NCBI RefSeq assembly: GCF_014851395.1
Contig: NW_024044348.1
Coordinates: 29,965,874 to 30,029,873 of the forward strand
Direction: 5' to 3'
Length of the DNA stretch: 64,000 nt
Source of the DNA: Micropterus salmoides
Lineage: Eukaryota > Chordata > Actinopteri > Centrarchiformes > Centrarchidae
The notes under the pieces were generated by a model that was not told the origin of the DNA, searched no databases, and saw only the letters and a list, made by a program, of their open reading frames with translations. The position numbers and the translations under genes are program-made. Of this stretch, positions 1-12,200 are shown in pieces. How positions within the stretch are numbered: position 1 is the first letter of the stretch; each line of letters begins with the position of its first letter.

Positions 1-44
1 ATTTTATTTGTAGAGCACTTTTCAAAAACAAGTTACAAAGTGCT

Positions 45-2340
45 TTAACAAGTGTAAAGACAATAATACCCAAAAGACAATAATACAAAAACAATACAAG
101 ATAAAAGCAAGAAAACATTGAAAAGACTAAAATACACGTTTAAGATAAATATAAAATAAGTAAATAGAATAAAATAAAGGGATAAAATAAAGTCAGGAAA
201 GGCTCTCCTATAAAAGTATGTTTTAAGAAGGGACTTAAAAGAGTTCACTGAGTCAGCCGACCTGATTTCCTCAGGCAGGCTGTTCCAGAGCCTCGGGGCC
301 CTGACAGCAAACGCTCTGTCCCCTTTAGTTTTCAATCGAGACTCTGGAAGAGACAACCGACCTCTGCCCAAGGATCTCAAGGTACATGCTGGTGTGTATG
401 GGACTAAAAGGTCAGAAATATAACAAGGTGAGAGGCCATGAAGAGCTTTAAAAGTGATCAATAAAATTTTAAAGTCAATTCTAAAACCTACTGGGAGCCA
501 GTGTAATGAAGCTAAAATAGGGGTAATGTGGTCATATTTCTTTGTCGGGAGTCGATCAGTAAATTTTTGGGTTAAACAAGTGAAAACGCTGTTGCAATAA
601 TCCAGGCGTGATGAGATGAAGGCGTGTAAAATGGTCTCGGTGTCCTTAAAAGTTAACATAGATCGAATTTTTCCTATATTTCTAAGTTGATGAAAACATG
701 ATTGAACAAACTTTGTGGTGTGCTGCTCAAAATTTAAATTACTATCAAACCAAACACCAAGGTTCTTTGCAACAGGCTTAATGTGATTTACATTTACCTG
801 ACGCTTTTATCCAAAGCAACTTACAATTGCTATACATGTCATAGGTCGCACGCCTCTGGAGCAACTAGGGGTTAAGTGTCTTGCTCAGCGACACAATGGT
901 GGATGTCTCACAGTGGGAATCAAACCCAGGTCTCCCACACCAAAGGCAAGCATCTTATCTATGCCCCATCACCACCCCAAATACTTTCCTAGGGAACCAG
1001 CAGATGGCAGTATTTGTTTTGCCATCTGCTGGGACCCAATGACCAGGATTTCTGTTTTGTCTGAGTTCAGCTGGAGGAAATTATTTGACATCCATTTTTT
1101 AACTTCACAAAGGCAGTTGTTAAGTGAACTGAGCATTCCAGGGTCTGTGGATCTGACGGGCAAGTACATTTGTGTGTCATCAGCATAATTATGAAAAGAA
1201 ATACCATGTTTATGGATAATATGTCCAAAGGGAAGCAGATACAAGGAAAACAAAATGAGTCCTAAGACCGACCTCTGAGGCACACCATATTTAACTGGAC
1301 AGAACGAAGAGACATAGTTGTTTACAGACACGCCAAACTTCCTATTTGACAGGTAGGATGAAAACCATTCTAGGGCAGTACCAGAGATCCCCACCCAGTG
1401 CCTCAGTCTGTCTAATATGATGTTGTGATCAATGGTGCCCAACAGAATCCATTAGTTTCAGTAAAAACTTTGTAGGTATTACATCAAGTGGGCTGAAGGA
1501 CACTCTCATTTGTGATAATGTTTTTAAAAGCTCAGACAAGTCGATGGGATAAAACTGGTTAAAACTCTCTTGTTGCTGGTGAGAGACCTCTGAGTAAGTG
1601 GCAGTGGGGGTAATAGCCTGGGATTGTGTTTATGTGTAGTAATGAGTTCAGAAAAATAGTGTGTTCTCGCATCCTTAACCATGATATTGTAGTTAATTAA
1701 TAAATCCTTCAGACTGAGGTAATGGACTTGGAGACTGGATTTTTTCCATCTGCGCTCTGCTTTCCTGCATTCCCTTTTTAGGCTGCGAATGCTGTCATTT
1801 ATCCAGGGTTGCTTACTAGCTTTAGATGTAGGCCTAACCTTTAGAGGAGCAATAATATTTAGTGACAACAAGCAGATATGATTGAAGTTATCAACCAGAT
1901 TGTTGGTGTTGGAATCAGACGGGTGTTGTCTTTGGCTCTCAAAGAATGTGCAAAACTTTGAAACAATTTGTTCATTAAAGATGCGAGAACACACGGAGCT
2001 TGGTGAGGCGGCATGAGTAACAGGCGAATTGCAGCTAAAAACAATACATCTGTGGTCAGATATGGTCATGTCCACTAATTCCACAGAGAAAACCCAGACA
2101 CCCAGGGTAAAAACCAAGTCCAGTGTATGACCACGGTTATGTGTTTGCCCTTTGACATGTTGTTTGAAGTTTAAAGAAGTGGCCATATTTAAAAAGTCAG
2201 TTGTATTAACATTGGTGGTGTCATCAACATGAATTTTAAAATCGCCACAAAGAACAATTCTGTCATAATTTAAAACCAGAGTAGATAAAAATTCAAGAAG
2301 TTTTGATAAAAATCCTCCAGGCGGTTTTGGGGGGCGATAA
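45..2340 (-). pseudogene. LINE ORF2: endonuclease remnant and reverse transcriptase
   Basis: Translation from 2340 downward gives the end of an endonuclease domain, with GQTHNRGHTLDLVF and SDHRCIVF, the usual APE-type 'H..G..LDLV' and 'SDH' blocks. The reverse transcriptase follows, with [17 protein letters not shown] and the catalytic box NYADDTQMY near 1250-1180. The C-terminal region has the LINE-typical RLDYCNSVF near 600 and a PRLWNSLP block. Frameshifts lie near 1440-1520. The SINE at 779-985 splits the RT from its C-terminal part. The start of the endonuclease is at 3100-3300 on the far side of the LTR-like insertion, but most of the domain is missing. A dead copy. Confidence 0.85.
779..985 (-). 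mobile_element. tRNA-derived SINE inside the LINE
   Basis: The minus strand begins near 985 and has a B-box-like GGTTTGATTCC at about 920, preceded by an A-box-like block. It ends in the widely shared fish tail GTTGCTTTGGATAAAAGCGTC near 800. The insertion sits between two parts of the LINE reverse transcriptase frame, so it is younger than the LINE. I could not fix the target-site duplication by eye. Confidence 0.65.
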
Positions 2341-2361
2341 ATTATAACAAATATGATAGGT

Positions 2362-3096
2362 TGTGTTGTGAATTATTTTGGAGCATTATAGCCTAAGTTG
2401 TTATCATTAATTACTAGAGCAATGGTGGTCTACATTGTCATTATTTAAAGTGTTATTTTATAGTGTAAAGTTAGGATCACAGTGTGCAAACTCTACAGCT
2501 CTGAGTGTATGTGCTCCTTTCTGACCAGGCTCAGCAGTAGCACATGTGTGTGTGAGGGAGCAAGTTCGTGTGATTTGGGAGAAAAGGGAGGGAGCACACT
2601 AAGATGGCATCAAAAACACTTACAAAGGAAAATATAGAAGCAGATTTTGTGAAAATTGTATTACAAAACATACACAGTAAGAATGTCCTGTTTCTAGCAC
2701 AGAACACAAACAACACCAGTTTATTCCATAAAAGTCAGGTTATGGAAGAAATGGCATGATCAAGCAGAGTGCATGCAAAGGAAACAGAGAGGAGGAGCTG
2801 GCAGTCATGGAATTTCCCAGATTCAGTGCAGTAGGAAAGAGAGCCAAGAGATGATATGAAGCCAAGAAACAGAGCTATAAAAGGAGGTCCAAAAGGAGGT
2901 GAAAGTCAGTCGTTACATGGTTTTCATGTCGGGTCTCTGTTCTGGTAACAGAATGGGGCTCTATTTTGCACCGATCTCTGACACACTCCGGTGGAACTTT
3001 TGTATTCTAATTGGTGTCTGTTTTTGTTGATAATAAAAATGTTGGTAAAAGTTCAAGCTTTCTTATCTGGCCCAAGTCTTGAATTTTTACACGACA
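2362..3096 (+). mobile_element. Solo-LTR-like insertion in the LINE
   Basis: The unit begins TGTTGTGAAT and ends TTTTACACGACA, giving TGT...ACA ends. It has a TATA box (CTATAAAAGG, about 2874) and an AATAAA polyadenylation signal about 155 bases later (about 3030), 65 bases before the end, which is the spacing of an LTR promoter and terminator. It separates the first ORF2 codons (3100-3300) from the remaining endonuclease (2340 down). No clean target-site duplication was found and there is no internal coding region, so a solo LTR is the best reading. Superfamily unknown. Confidence 0.5.
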
Positions 3097-3280
3097 TTAG
3101 TTGCAGCCCTCCAAGTTTAAGAGTGAGAACTTCAAAGGAGTTAAATTCATCACAGCGTACTTAGTGGCAGTGAGGCAGAGATCTGTTCAGTGACAGGTGG
3201 TGTGTCCAGGTGTGCTGCATGAATGATTAGTCATTCACGTAAGTCATGTGTGGACAACACCGCATGCTGTGTGTGAGCAG

Positions 3281-4546
3281 CTAACATTTCTGAGCCCCGT
3301 TTGTTTGGGTGAAGTCCGTCTGTCTTAAAAAGCCAGAAAATATTAAAGTTATCGACATAACACACACCGTGAGCCCTGCAGGCGGACTAGATCCATTCGT
3401 GGAGGCCAAGGAGTCTACTGAAGCGGCCAGCACCGCGACCAACTGTGGGAATGGGACCAGAGATAAAAACGGAATTTCCACACTGCTTTAAAAAGTTAAA
3501 AAGACTGTTAAAATCTGATTTTGTCAGCTCAGACTGCTGAAGAGCTGTGTAATTTGTTCCCACATGGACTATCACTCTTGTGATGGAGGACGGGAGCGAT
3601 GGCATTAGGTCCTGTTTTTTAGGTCCTGTTTTTTTTAAAATGTCAGCCGTGGTGGCACCGGGAAGCATTGAGTGGTAGCGTTAAAGAAACGGATGTTTCT
3701 GGTTATGGAGTCACCAATTATTAGTGTGGTTGGGGAGAAAAGGGGACGAGGAGATGCCGGTTGTGGGGTTCCAGAGCAGGACTGAGCAGAATCTGCTTCA
3801 ACACTGTGTGCGGACTGAGGATGGAGTGTGTGAGCTGCCGAGTGTTGTGTTGGAGTAGCAGTAACAGACCTGAGAGAAGGGCTACCCGACGGTGTAGGGT
3901 AGAGACGGCCTCCGGAGCGTCTGAGCACAGCGTCCTTCAGGATCCTACGTCGGGAAGCGGAGGTTTTTGACCGGGATGACGGCCGCCAATCAGGCCCAGC
4001 GGCAGCCCAGCAGCCCAGCTGATTACCGTTTGCCACCAGTGCAGGAAATGTAGCCGGTGGAGGAGATGCAACAGTGTCGGCAGGCACTAGCCGCCGAAAG
4101 GGATCCGTGTCAGGGAGACTCGAAGCCGCAGGTGCATCCGCTGGATGTCAGACAGGGCTGCATAGCGGTTGGAGAGGCCGATGTGCGGAGGAGAGGCAGC
4201 CCCATCCGAGCCTCTCTTGCACCCACGGACCACCACTTCAGCCCAGGTTGACTGTTGCTTCGGAGTCGAGCAGGAGGAATGCCTTGGAAGGGTAGAGGGG
4301 TCCCACAGCACGGTGTCCTGGATGTTAGCGGTTGCGCTAAGAGAAACAATCTGTTTGGCTTGTACTGAAGCCACATCCATAAAGCCAGGCAGCAGGGAAT
4401 CTTTCTCTTTGGGTTCCTCTGAAAGTTGTCGGATGTCTTCCATAAGGTCAGCAATCTTATTTTTCGCTTTCTTAAGGAGTGTGCAGTCCTCATGGGGCAG
4501 AGTTATCTCGGCTAGCATAACGTTAGTCGCCAGAGCTTTGTTGTGA
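3281..4546 (-). pseudogene. LINE ORF1 with SGNH-hydrolase-like region
   Basis: Three consecutive minus-strand frames carry the protein: 4546-4087 (N-terminal charged, probably coiled region), 4087-3635 (Ser/Pro-rich linker ending in the block-I motif LIIGDSITRNI), and 3668-3281 (IVHVGTNYTAL and FISGPIPTVGRG, matching later SGNH-esterase blocks). The order GDS - GTN - GPIPT is what ORF1 of CR1/L2 LINEs shows; in those elements the esterase-like domain follows a coiled coil. At least two frameshifts separate the pieces, so no intact protein is made. Confidence 0.75.
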
Positions 4547-4600
4547 TCAGTAGTGTTGAGTTGTGTTTTTTACGGTCATCTAGCTTAAAATCCATGTCGG

Positions 4601-7600
4601 ATGACTAAAATCCTTAACCCACATAAAATGTAAGTTAAAAACTTAAGTTAAATAAAAGGATATAAAAAATATAACGTAAAACGTTACGTGGATTAAAACT
4701 GGATAAAAGTCAGGTTTAAGACAGAGCTTCCGACAGGTAGCTACAGACACCAACGCATGTGCACTACTGAATACATAATATAAATCTGCTAACGTTATTT
4801 TGCAACACTTATGTTAGAGAGCTATATAACTTGTAAAACGTTAGCTATGGCTGCTATCACGTTTATTAATTCCCCACAACGCTATTTTGAGTAACGTTGC
4901 TGCTGTTGGCAATGTGTGAGATTATTGTCTAGAATAGGACACTTGAGATAGAGAGGTACTTTTTTATATTGGTCACAAGATAGAAATGTATTTAGGCTAT
5001 TCTAAAATGTTCATACATTTTGAGATACTGGAGTTGTTATTTCCATGAGCTGCAAACCGTAATCATCAAGATGAAAACAAAAAGGGTTTGAAATGCTTAC
5101 ATTTGTGTAAATATATCAAAGATTCACTTTTAGAATTAAATTACGTTAGAAAATCAACTTCTCCACAATATTCTATTTTTAAAGACTCAATCTGTATCAC
5201 TAACTTTTTATTTTTCATCACCTGAAGAATTTATTATACATTTTCCTCCCAAAGTCCAACTGTAGATCAGATGTCCCACCTGGTGCCACAGAGATGCAGA
5301 GACCTGGGAAGCATCCTCACTGTGCTGTTGGGGTGGACAGACGTGGAAAGGCGTTCTCTCCTTCTGTTTACTTTGAGTTTTTAATATTGTCCATATTTGT
5401 GTTATAGGTCCATTTAAAAAAAGATATGGTTTATGGTTCACATTGTAATAAATTCTATATATATTAGCACTCCCTGTCTTTACTACTTACTGAAAAGCTA
5501 ATCGTATACCACAGATAAAACATGAAACATTAAAGCTGAACTCTTGACATCAGTATATAAAATACTCCCAACATGTTTCACATGAAATGTTTAAAAGTAA
5601 TTATGCAGTGTATTTCTGTGTATGCAAGAGTATTTTTACTTTCTACCTTATACTTTAAGATAAATAAGGAGCCATATACCCAGTAACCACAGACTGTATA
5701 ACAGAGCCTGAGGTTTCTTAAGAATGCCTTGTTTGCTGCTCTGATATAAGTCTAGTTTAACCACAGAATAATGTGGGCACATCCAAACCATCCTGTGGGT
5801 AAGTGCTGAAACAAAGAATGATCTGCACACAGTAATTATGAATCCCACTAGGTGGTATTTATTGTAACCTTGCAAACTCTGAGGTCTCGGAGCTGATTCA
5901 ATGTACTTTTGCATTCTATACAATGAAAGCCACACAAGACCTTCTCAGAGGTCGCAATAAATGACACCTCCTACAGGGCTTCAAAACTATTCAGTGTGCA
6001 GATAATTTTTTACAACAGAGTAACTTCTCAGTCAATGTCACATTTGTATCTTAAAGAAATGTCAAAATAAAACAGTATATAACATCAACCTTTCATTTTT
6101 TACTTTCTACTAACATATATGCTATATATATATTAACCTACCTAAGTACCATATTAATATTTTCATTTACAGCTGTAACAGCAACTATAATATATTGTTG
6201 ATTTTAGATCACACTATGTACAATTAGCGTAGGAAACTGATGATGAATGAAGAATGTGATTTTATTATATGTATAATTAGTCTGATCAATTTTATAACAA
6301 AGTATTCCTAATAGAGAAGCAATAGTTTAACAAATTAAATTCTTGTGTTGCATTCATGAAAAGATTCATATTGAAAGGTTACAAATGTAACAGTAGTTTT
6401 GTCTGACTTGAAATAATATGTTGTAAGAATTATTATAATGATGTTCAGGTGTTAAAGTTGTAAAAAGAAAAGGCTGCACAAAGCAGGAGCTGAAGAGCTG
6501 GAAGCTTGGGCTTCATATCTCCTGTAGAGCTGGATACAGCAAATCACATCTAGAGGGTTCTTATTCTGCAATCAGCTCCTCTGGGACCTGTAAAGACAAC
6601 AATGGGTGGACAGTTAAGCAGCTTCTTCCAAAGTGCCATAAAGCTACTGAACTCTGAGATCACCTCAGCATGAAAACCTCTCTGGCATGTAACAGTAATT
6701 AGGGCTGGCAATGTGAAATACACTGTTTACTAATATGTGCAATATACGGTTTGCTGCTGGACACTGTGAAATAATAATCCATGCTGCTAGAAACCTGTTG
6801 ACTACTCAAGTTAGAACTTATTGAACGTTTATTATAAGAATCTTATTTTATATTTCTTATTGAACTTTACTACCTTTTTAGGCAAAATCAACTCCACCAA
6901 ACAAACTCAGAGGCGGCTCTCACACACCATATTTCTAGCCTTAACTAAACCGTCACCCTAGTTACAGTACAGCTACCTGTCTGCAGGCATAACGCTCATT
7001 ATATGCTGACAAAAAAGGTGGATGTAAATCTAGCCTACATCTGTTCATCTGAATAATGCAGCCACCTCTTAAACTCCTTCATCAGAAATGTCGCTGATCA
7101 AACGCAGTTATCACCTCAGATTATTTGCTAAATCACAAGGAATGCTACATCCACTAAGTGTAATAACTTATTGATGACTCAAAACGTCCTTCTATATGTA
7201 CTTCGAATCAACCATCCCCTCAAAGAATAGTATATTGTTTTTAAACAGTACACTCGGATGTACACGGCTCTGCCGCTACCCCCTTGGATCTCTGCCTACA
7301 CTTCGTGTCCCTCCGGCTCAGATGCAGCCACTTCTGACTAGTATCTAACTGAACAGTGACTCCGTTACAGTACGAAGCCAAATGTAACATTGCCCTTTTG
7401 TAAAGTTTACCGTTAACATAACAGAGCTGAGCCAGAGACGTTTGGCTGAGCCTTTACTTTGCTTACAACCTCACACAAACGCCTTTTCTTGAAAGCATTA
7501 TCACCCTAATGTTTAACACTACGGTTAATCTAATACATTTTGGCTTCTTTCTTCTTGCTGACTTGTCTTTGACTCCTTAAAAGCTGCGGTTAGAACAGAC

Positions 7601-8450
7601 TAACTCCCGTTAACTTAGCATCGTCAGTCGGTGGAGCTGCTTGGATCTAGCTAATTAGCGTAACGAGCTAACAAGCTATATGCCTACCTGTTAAATATTG
7701 TTAACACATAAATAAAATACAGGACTTTCACTCTCTAACAAGGCTGTCTCTCCAATAAACCGCACAGCCTGCCATTATTCATCAGGTTCTGTCTCATTTC
7801 TGAATATGTTACCCCTTGTTACTATTGCCCCCACTCTCCCCTACATATGTGTGGAATTCTGGACAGTATTTTTGAAGGCCGAAAGTGTTATCAAAGGACC
7901 TCTGTTTTTTTTATGAATAAATAATAATACAAAACATAAATATGGTAGCTCAGTGACTCGAATGTAATCATCAATGTCAGTAGTCAACCTTAAAAAATCT
8001 GATGGCAGGGAAAACAAGTATGCAGGTAGTGATTATATTATGTGACCAGCAGATGTCATCATCAAATCCATAGGTCTCAACGGTGCTTTCAATGCTCCCC
8101 AAATTCCAACAACACCGAGTGAGTTAGACAAATAAAACTGCGCAGGTTAAGTAGGAAACCTAAAGGTTATTGTTTTCCCTAGTGTGATTGTATGACACAC
8201 TTAATCCATTTATTTAACCGGCCTATAACTGGCGTTAGTTACCCTGCAACACTAAAACATTTCGCGGGCTGTGAAAGTGATGAAAGGACAGTAGAAATAG
8301 AGAAGCATGGCATAGAAGATTAAATAATCTAGAGCTATGACCTGCAAGATAATTGCCACGGCCGTTCTAAAGCAGCATTAAGTCATCTTAAGAACACGGC
8401 GGGATTCTGAACCCATATATGTAGCTGTATTGTTAATGTTTCCGACAGGA
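4601..8450. other. AT-rich intergenic DNA
   Basis: No convincing gene was found. The short reading frames on both strands lack splice support and look random. The one exception is a possible terminal exon at 6561-6587, listed separately. The part from about 7240 to 8450 is less AT-rich, with CCAAT-like elements near 7750, and could hold promoter DNA for the dipeptidase gene (plus) or an unseen minus-strand gene. Confidence 0.5.
6561..6587 (-). CDS. Possible last coding exon of an unknown minus-strand gene
   Basis: On the minus strand a strong acceptor (TTGTTGTCTTTACAG) at 6588 is followed by nine codons, VPEELIAE and a TAA stop. A long AT-rich stretch follows that could be a 3' UTR. I found no clear upstream coding exon. 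A good donor (AACAG/GTAGGC) near 7686 may belong to a 5' noncoding exon. The product is not recognisable, and a chance splice-like site is quite possible. Confidence 0.22.
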   Translation of the reverse strand, partial: VPEELIAE

Positions 8451-8479
8451 CTAGAATGCAGCACTCGGCACCGCATTTA

Positions 8480-8589
8480 GTTTTGCATATGTTTGTTCTA
8501 CTTTTGTCGGGGCGGAAAGCTGGAAAGTTCGGACAGTTTCTATGCCGTCGTTCAACAAGGTAGGCAAGTTGCTTTTAACGGCCAGGCAG
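8480..8589 (+). promoter_or_regulatory. Probable 5' noncoding exon and promoter region of the dipeptidase gene
   Basis: The first coding exon starts just after an acceptor (TTTTCTCTTCAG at 9201-9212), so an upstream noncoding exon is required. The best donor upstream is GGCCAGGCAG/GTAAGT at 8590. The exon start is not visible and 8480 is a guess. No TATA box is evident. Confidence 0.3.
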
Positions 8590-9215
8590 GTAAGTCTATT
8601 GTTTAAACCAAATTGTTTTCCGTTATATATAGATAAAAACTGTTGCTGTCCAGTGAGCATTTTCATATTTTCATCCAATGAGTAAACACGTAACAGTTAG
8701 TTAAATATTATTTTTCTATGTGGGCTGTTTCTTTCCTAATAAATCGTGAGAATACGACACACACCAACCACACCTTTAGGGTATTTTAATCGCATCAGTA
8801 GTGTAATGCAGCTTAATCTAAATCGGACTTCTAATGTGCATAAGATATGGAGCTAGAGGCCTACGTTTTATTTAATGCTTTCATATTTTATTTCTAGCGG
8901 TCACTGTACTATTCTTAATTTATTTTTGGGGGGCGTTTAGCCTTTATTTGGATAGGACAGATGCAGGATAGGAGGGAGTGAGAGAGGGGATGACATACGC
9001 TCCCAAAGGGAGCAAAAGGACTTATCTGTGCTGTGATATTTGTTTCCTTCAAGAATTAATTATAAATACAAAATGTTCAATTTTATCTATATGACTTATG
9101 GTATATGTGTGTGTGTGTGTGTGTATGGTTTGATAATGCAGCTGCGATTATTTTGTAATCAACTGTAGTAATGCAATGTTAATGTGACTGCTGATGTTTT
9201 TTTTCTCTTCAGAAT

Positions 9216-12200
9216 ATGCCTTCTGGGAAAACTGTAACATATGGTTCAGGCAGCTTCTGGATGCAGTTTCTTAGGCATCTGGTAGTACTTTTCTCTCTGT
9301 GTAGTTTAATATCTGGATACTCTACAAGAGACAGAGTACATGAATTGATGTCCAGATATCCTCTTATTGATGGGTAAATGATGTTTAATGTCTTGCCTAC
9401 ACATGAGCTACATTCATGGAAATGAATTAATGAAATCAAATTACCTCACACCCCCCTCTCCCCATCAGTCATAACGACCTAGCACTCCAGCTGAGGATAC
9501 TTCACAACAATCGGCTGAGCCAAATTGACCTTCACAATGTCAGCAAAGTGGCCACTGACATCACACGTCTCAAAGCAGGCTATGTTCAGGCACAGGTATT
9601 GTAATTTAGTCAATCTTTCACTCGTCTGTTCTGAAGTTAGGATTGTTCCAGAGAGTAGCCTAGTAAAATAACACATTGATTTTATTTTGACTTTTTAACA
9701 CTGAATGTTTGAACCTGAAGGGCCTTTGGATGACAGCATCTACTATTTTTATGTTGTGGACAGATCAAACCTATAATGACAGGTACTTCCTATTTTGCCC
9801 ACTCCCCCACCCTCCTTCTCTTGTGTCATATTGACGTCTCTTTGTCAGATGTTTGCTGTCTATGTGATGTGTGGGGCCCAGGATAAGGATGCTGTGAGAC
9901 TGACTCTGGAACAAATAGATGTGGTCAGACGCATGTGCACTGAGTACCAGGAATTTGAGCTAGTCACATCTGCCCAGGGTACAGTACAAATGCAGATGGG
10001 ATTTACCTGGTTTACCGACAAAACCACTATGGAGATGAAAGAGGGATTGATTATTTTTTTAAGTTACTTGATTGTCTACAATTATGATTCAGTGCATTCA
10101 TAATACTCTTAGGTATGTGTTATTTACAGTTTGGGAAAAGAGCCTTGACAATTATAATAATCTTTGCATCATAATGAGAAGCTAATTACTTCATATGAAT
10201 TACTTCATTAACAAGTGATTATAAACAAACTGTGATTTGTGGTAGATTTGCAGGAGATTTGTTTGTGTCATACTGTATATGTGTGTCTGCCATTGCAGAA
10301 CTGCAGAATTCAGAGATGAGGCATAAGATAGCCTGCCTAATAAGTATTGAGGGGGGTCACTCTATTGACAGCAGCCTGCCAGCATTGCGAATGTTTTACC
10401 AGCTTGGGGTCCGCTCCATGGCCCTAACACATACCTGCAATACACCCTGGTAATTAAGAGATTTATTCTGAGTGCATTATTTTACTAAGAATGGTACATA
10501 TGGTTTAAATATTGCAAATATGTACTTTTTTGCTGTTAAGATTTATCTGCACATACACACTCACAGATAGGTGTGCATCAACAATGGCAACAACATACTG
10601 TCATTGCAACATTAAATCAGGACCCAAAGTTCAATACAAATATTTAGATTTGAAATGACTATTAAACTAATTTATTCTTCAGACCTGTGTAAAGTTTAAC
10701 CTAACCTAACCTGTGTCTAAATTTTTGTGTGTTTATTTACGGGATTGTCTGAATGGAAAGGTCAAAAGTATTTACATTTTCCCACTCTGTGCAAATTAAC
10801 CTTACTTTGAAACTTGACACTGATGTTTCTGAATGCGCCCCAGCCGGATGAAATGTACAGTGGCCCCATTCTGATGCTGTTAAGGAAGCAGTATTTGGAT
10901 GTATTTTATATTTAATAAGACTTATAACACTTTTCATCATTTGTAGTTTTGACAAAGTTCTTTTTCAATGCAGGGCTGAATCATCATCAAAACTTTATAA
11001 TGTCTATCAAAGACAGAACAACAGCCTAACACACTTTGGAAAGGTAAGCTTAATCTTCAGTAATATATACTACTGTACAGAATAGTTCCATTTTTCACAT
11101 TCCACTAAGCAGTATGTCAGCATGTTTGCTGATTTTGGTTGGCTTTATTTTTCTGGAAAGGTACTAAAGCAGCACACTTGATGTATATTTAAGATGAAGA
11201 TTTTAATTTGAAATGAGAAACCCACCATTTAACAAATATGACAGTTTCAAATTGAAGAGTTAATTATCTGTGTATTATATATTGGCTAACAAACATGATA
11301 AAACTATATTGTGTATTACTATTACTTTTATTATTTATAATAAGTTGGTTTGGTTACTGAAGTGGATATAGTAACAGTATTTTTAAAAACAAGTCTAAAT
11401 TCTGAGGATATGATAGTAATTTTTAAGCCTGAGACACTCCAGTAATGGATCATGCTAAAGAAAGTTGGCTAATACTAGGCATATAAAATTTTCTCTTGAC
11501 AAGAGCCTGTTGACATGGATAGTGTTGTAACCCAAATTAATCTTTCATGTCCTTTAACATGTACTTATTTATTACAGCAAACTGTTGTACAATGTAAACA
11601 ACTCATTTTCAAATGACAAAATATTTTATAATGATTTTCTCTAGGCAGCAGCATGTAGGACTTCCTTGATTGCTATCTGCAGCCATGTGTTTATCTATGT
11701 CTAACCATTTCCTGTTCTCAGAATTGACTTCCTTCCTTCCAGTGATACTTTAAATGGCTGCTTAAATCGTTATTGAATATGTTTTCCAGGCTGTGGTGGA
11801 GGAGATGAACAGACTGGGAATGATAGTTGACCTCTCCCACACGTCTTGGGACACATCCCGGGCCGTGTTGAAACATTCCAAGGCTCCTGTTATTTTTAGC
11901 CATTCATCTTCCTACTCTATCTGTAACCACAGCCGCAATGTACCTGACTGGCTGCTGCAAGAGCTGGTGAGAAAACTAATTGATTGATTAATTGCTTGCT
12001 TATTTGCTTTACTCACTGCATATTATCAATCAAGTCACTGATTAATTTATTTTCATTAGAATTGTTATGTATACCTCTGACTTAGCAGGATATAGGGCTG
12101 GGCAATAAAACAATAATGATAATTATCGCAATATAATTTTCCTCTATAATAAATGTTCAATATATTGTCTATAAATATTTGGTTTAATTCATTTGAATCA

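Larger units (their letters stand above)
1..4600 (-). mobile_element. L2-type LINE, near full span but broken
   Basis: Read on the minus strand, the unit runs 5' to 3' from about 4600 to the window edge. It shows an ORF1 with an SGNH/GDSL-type hydrolase region, an ORF2 with the end of an endonuclease and a reverse transcriptase, and a 3' tail at 1-70 ending in the fish L2-like form AAAGTGCTCTACAAATAAAAT. This ORF1-esterase plus ORF2 layout is known for the CR1/L2 group. The copy is dead: frames shift several times, and it is interrupted by a solo-LTR-like unit (2362-3096) and a SINE (779-985). The true 3' end may lie just outside the window. The exact family is not determined. Confidence 0.85.

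Noticed and set aside
45..659. 204-codon minus-strand frame as a host gene
   Set aside because: RLDYCNSVF and PRLWNSLPEEIR are the C-terminal part of LINE ORF2; it belongs to the L2 element.
5648..5935. 95-codon frame with two hydrophobic stretches as a membrane protein
   Set aside because: No homology recognised, no splice or promoter support; likely chance.
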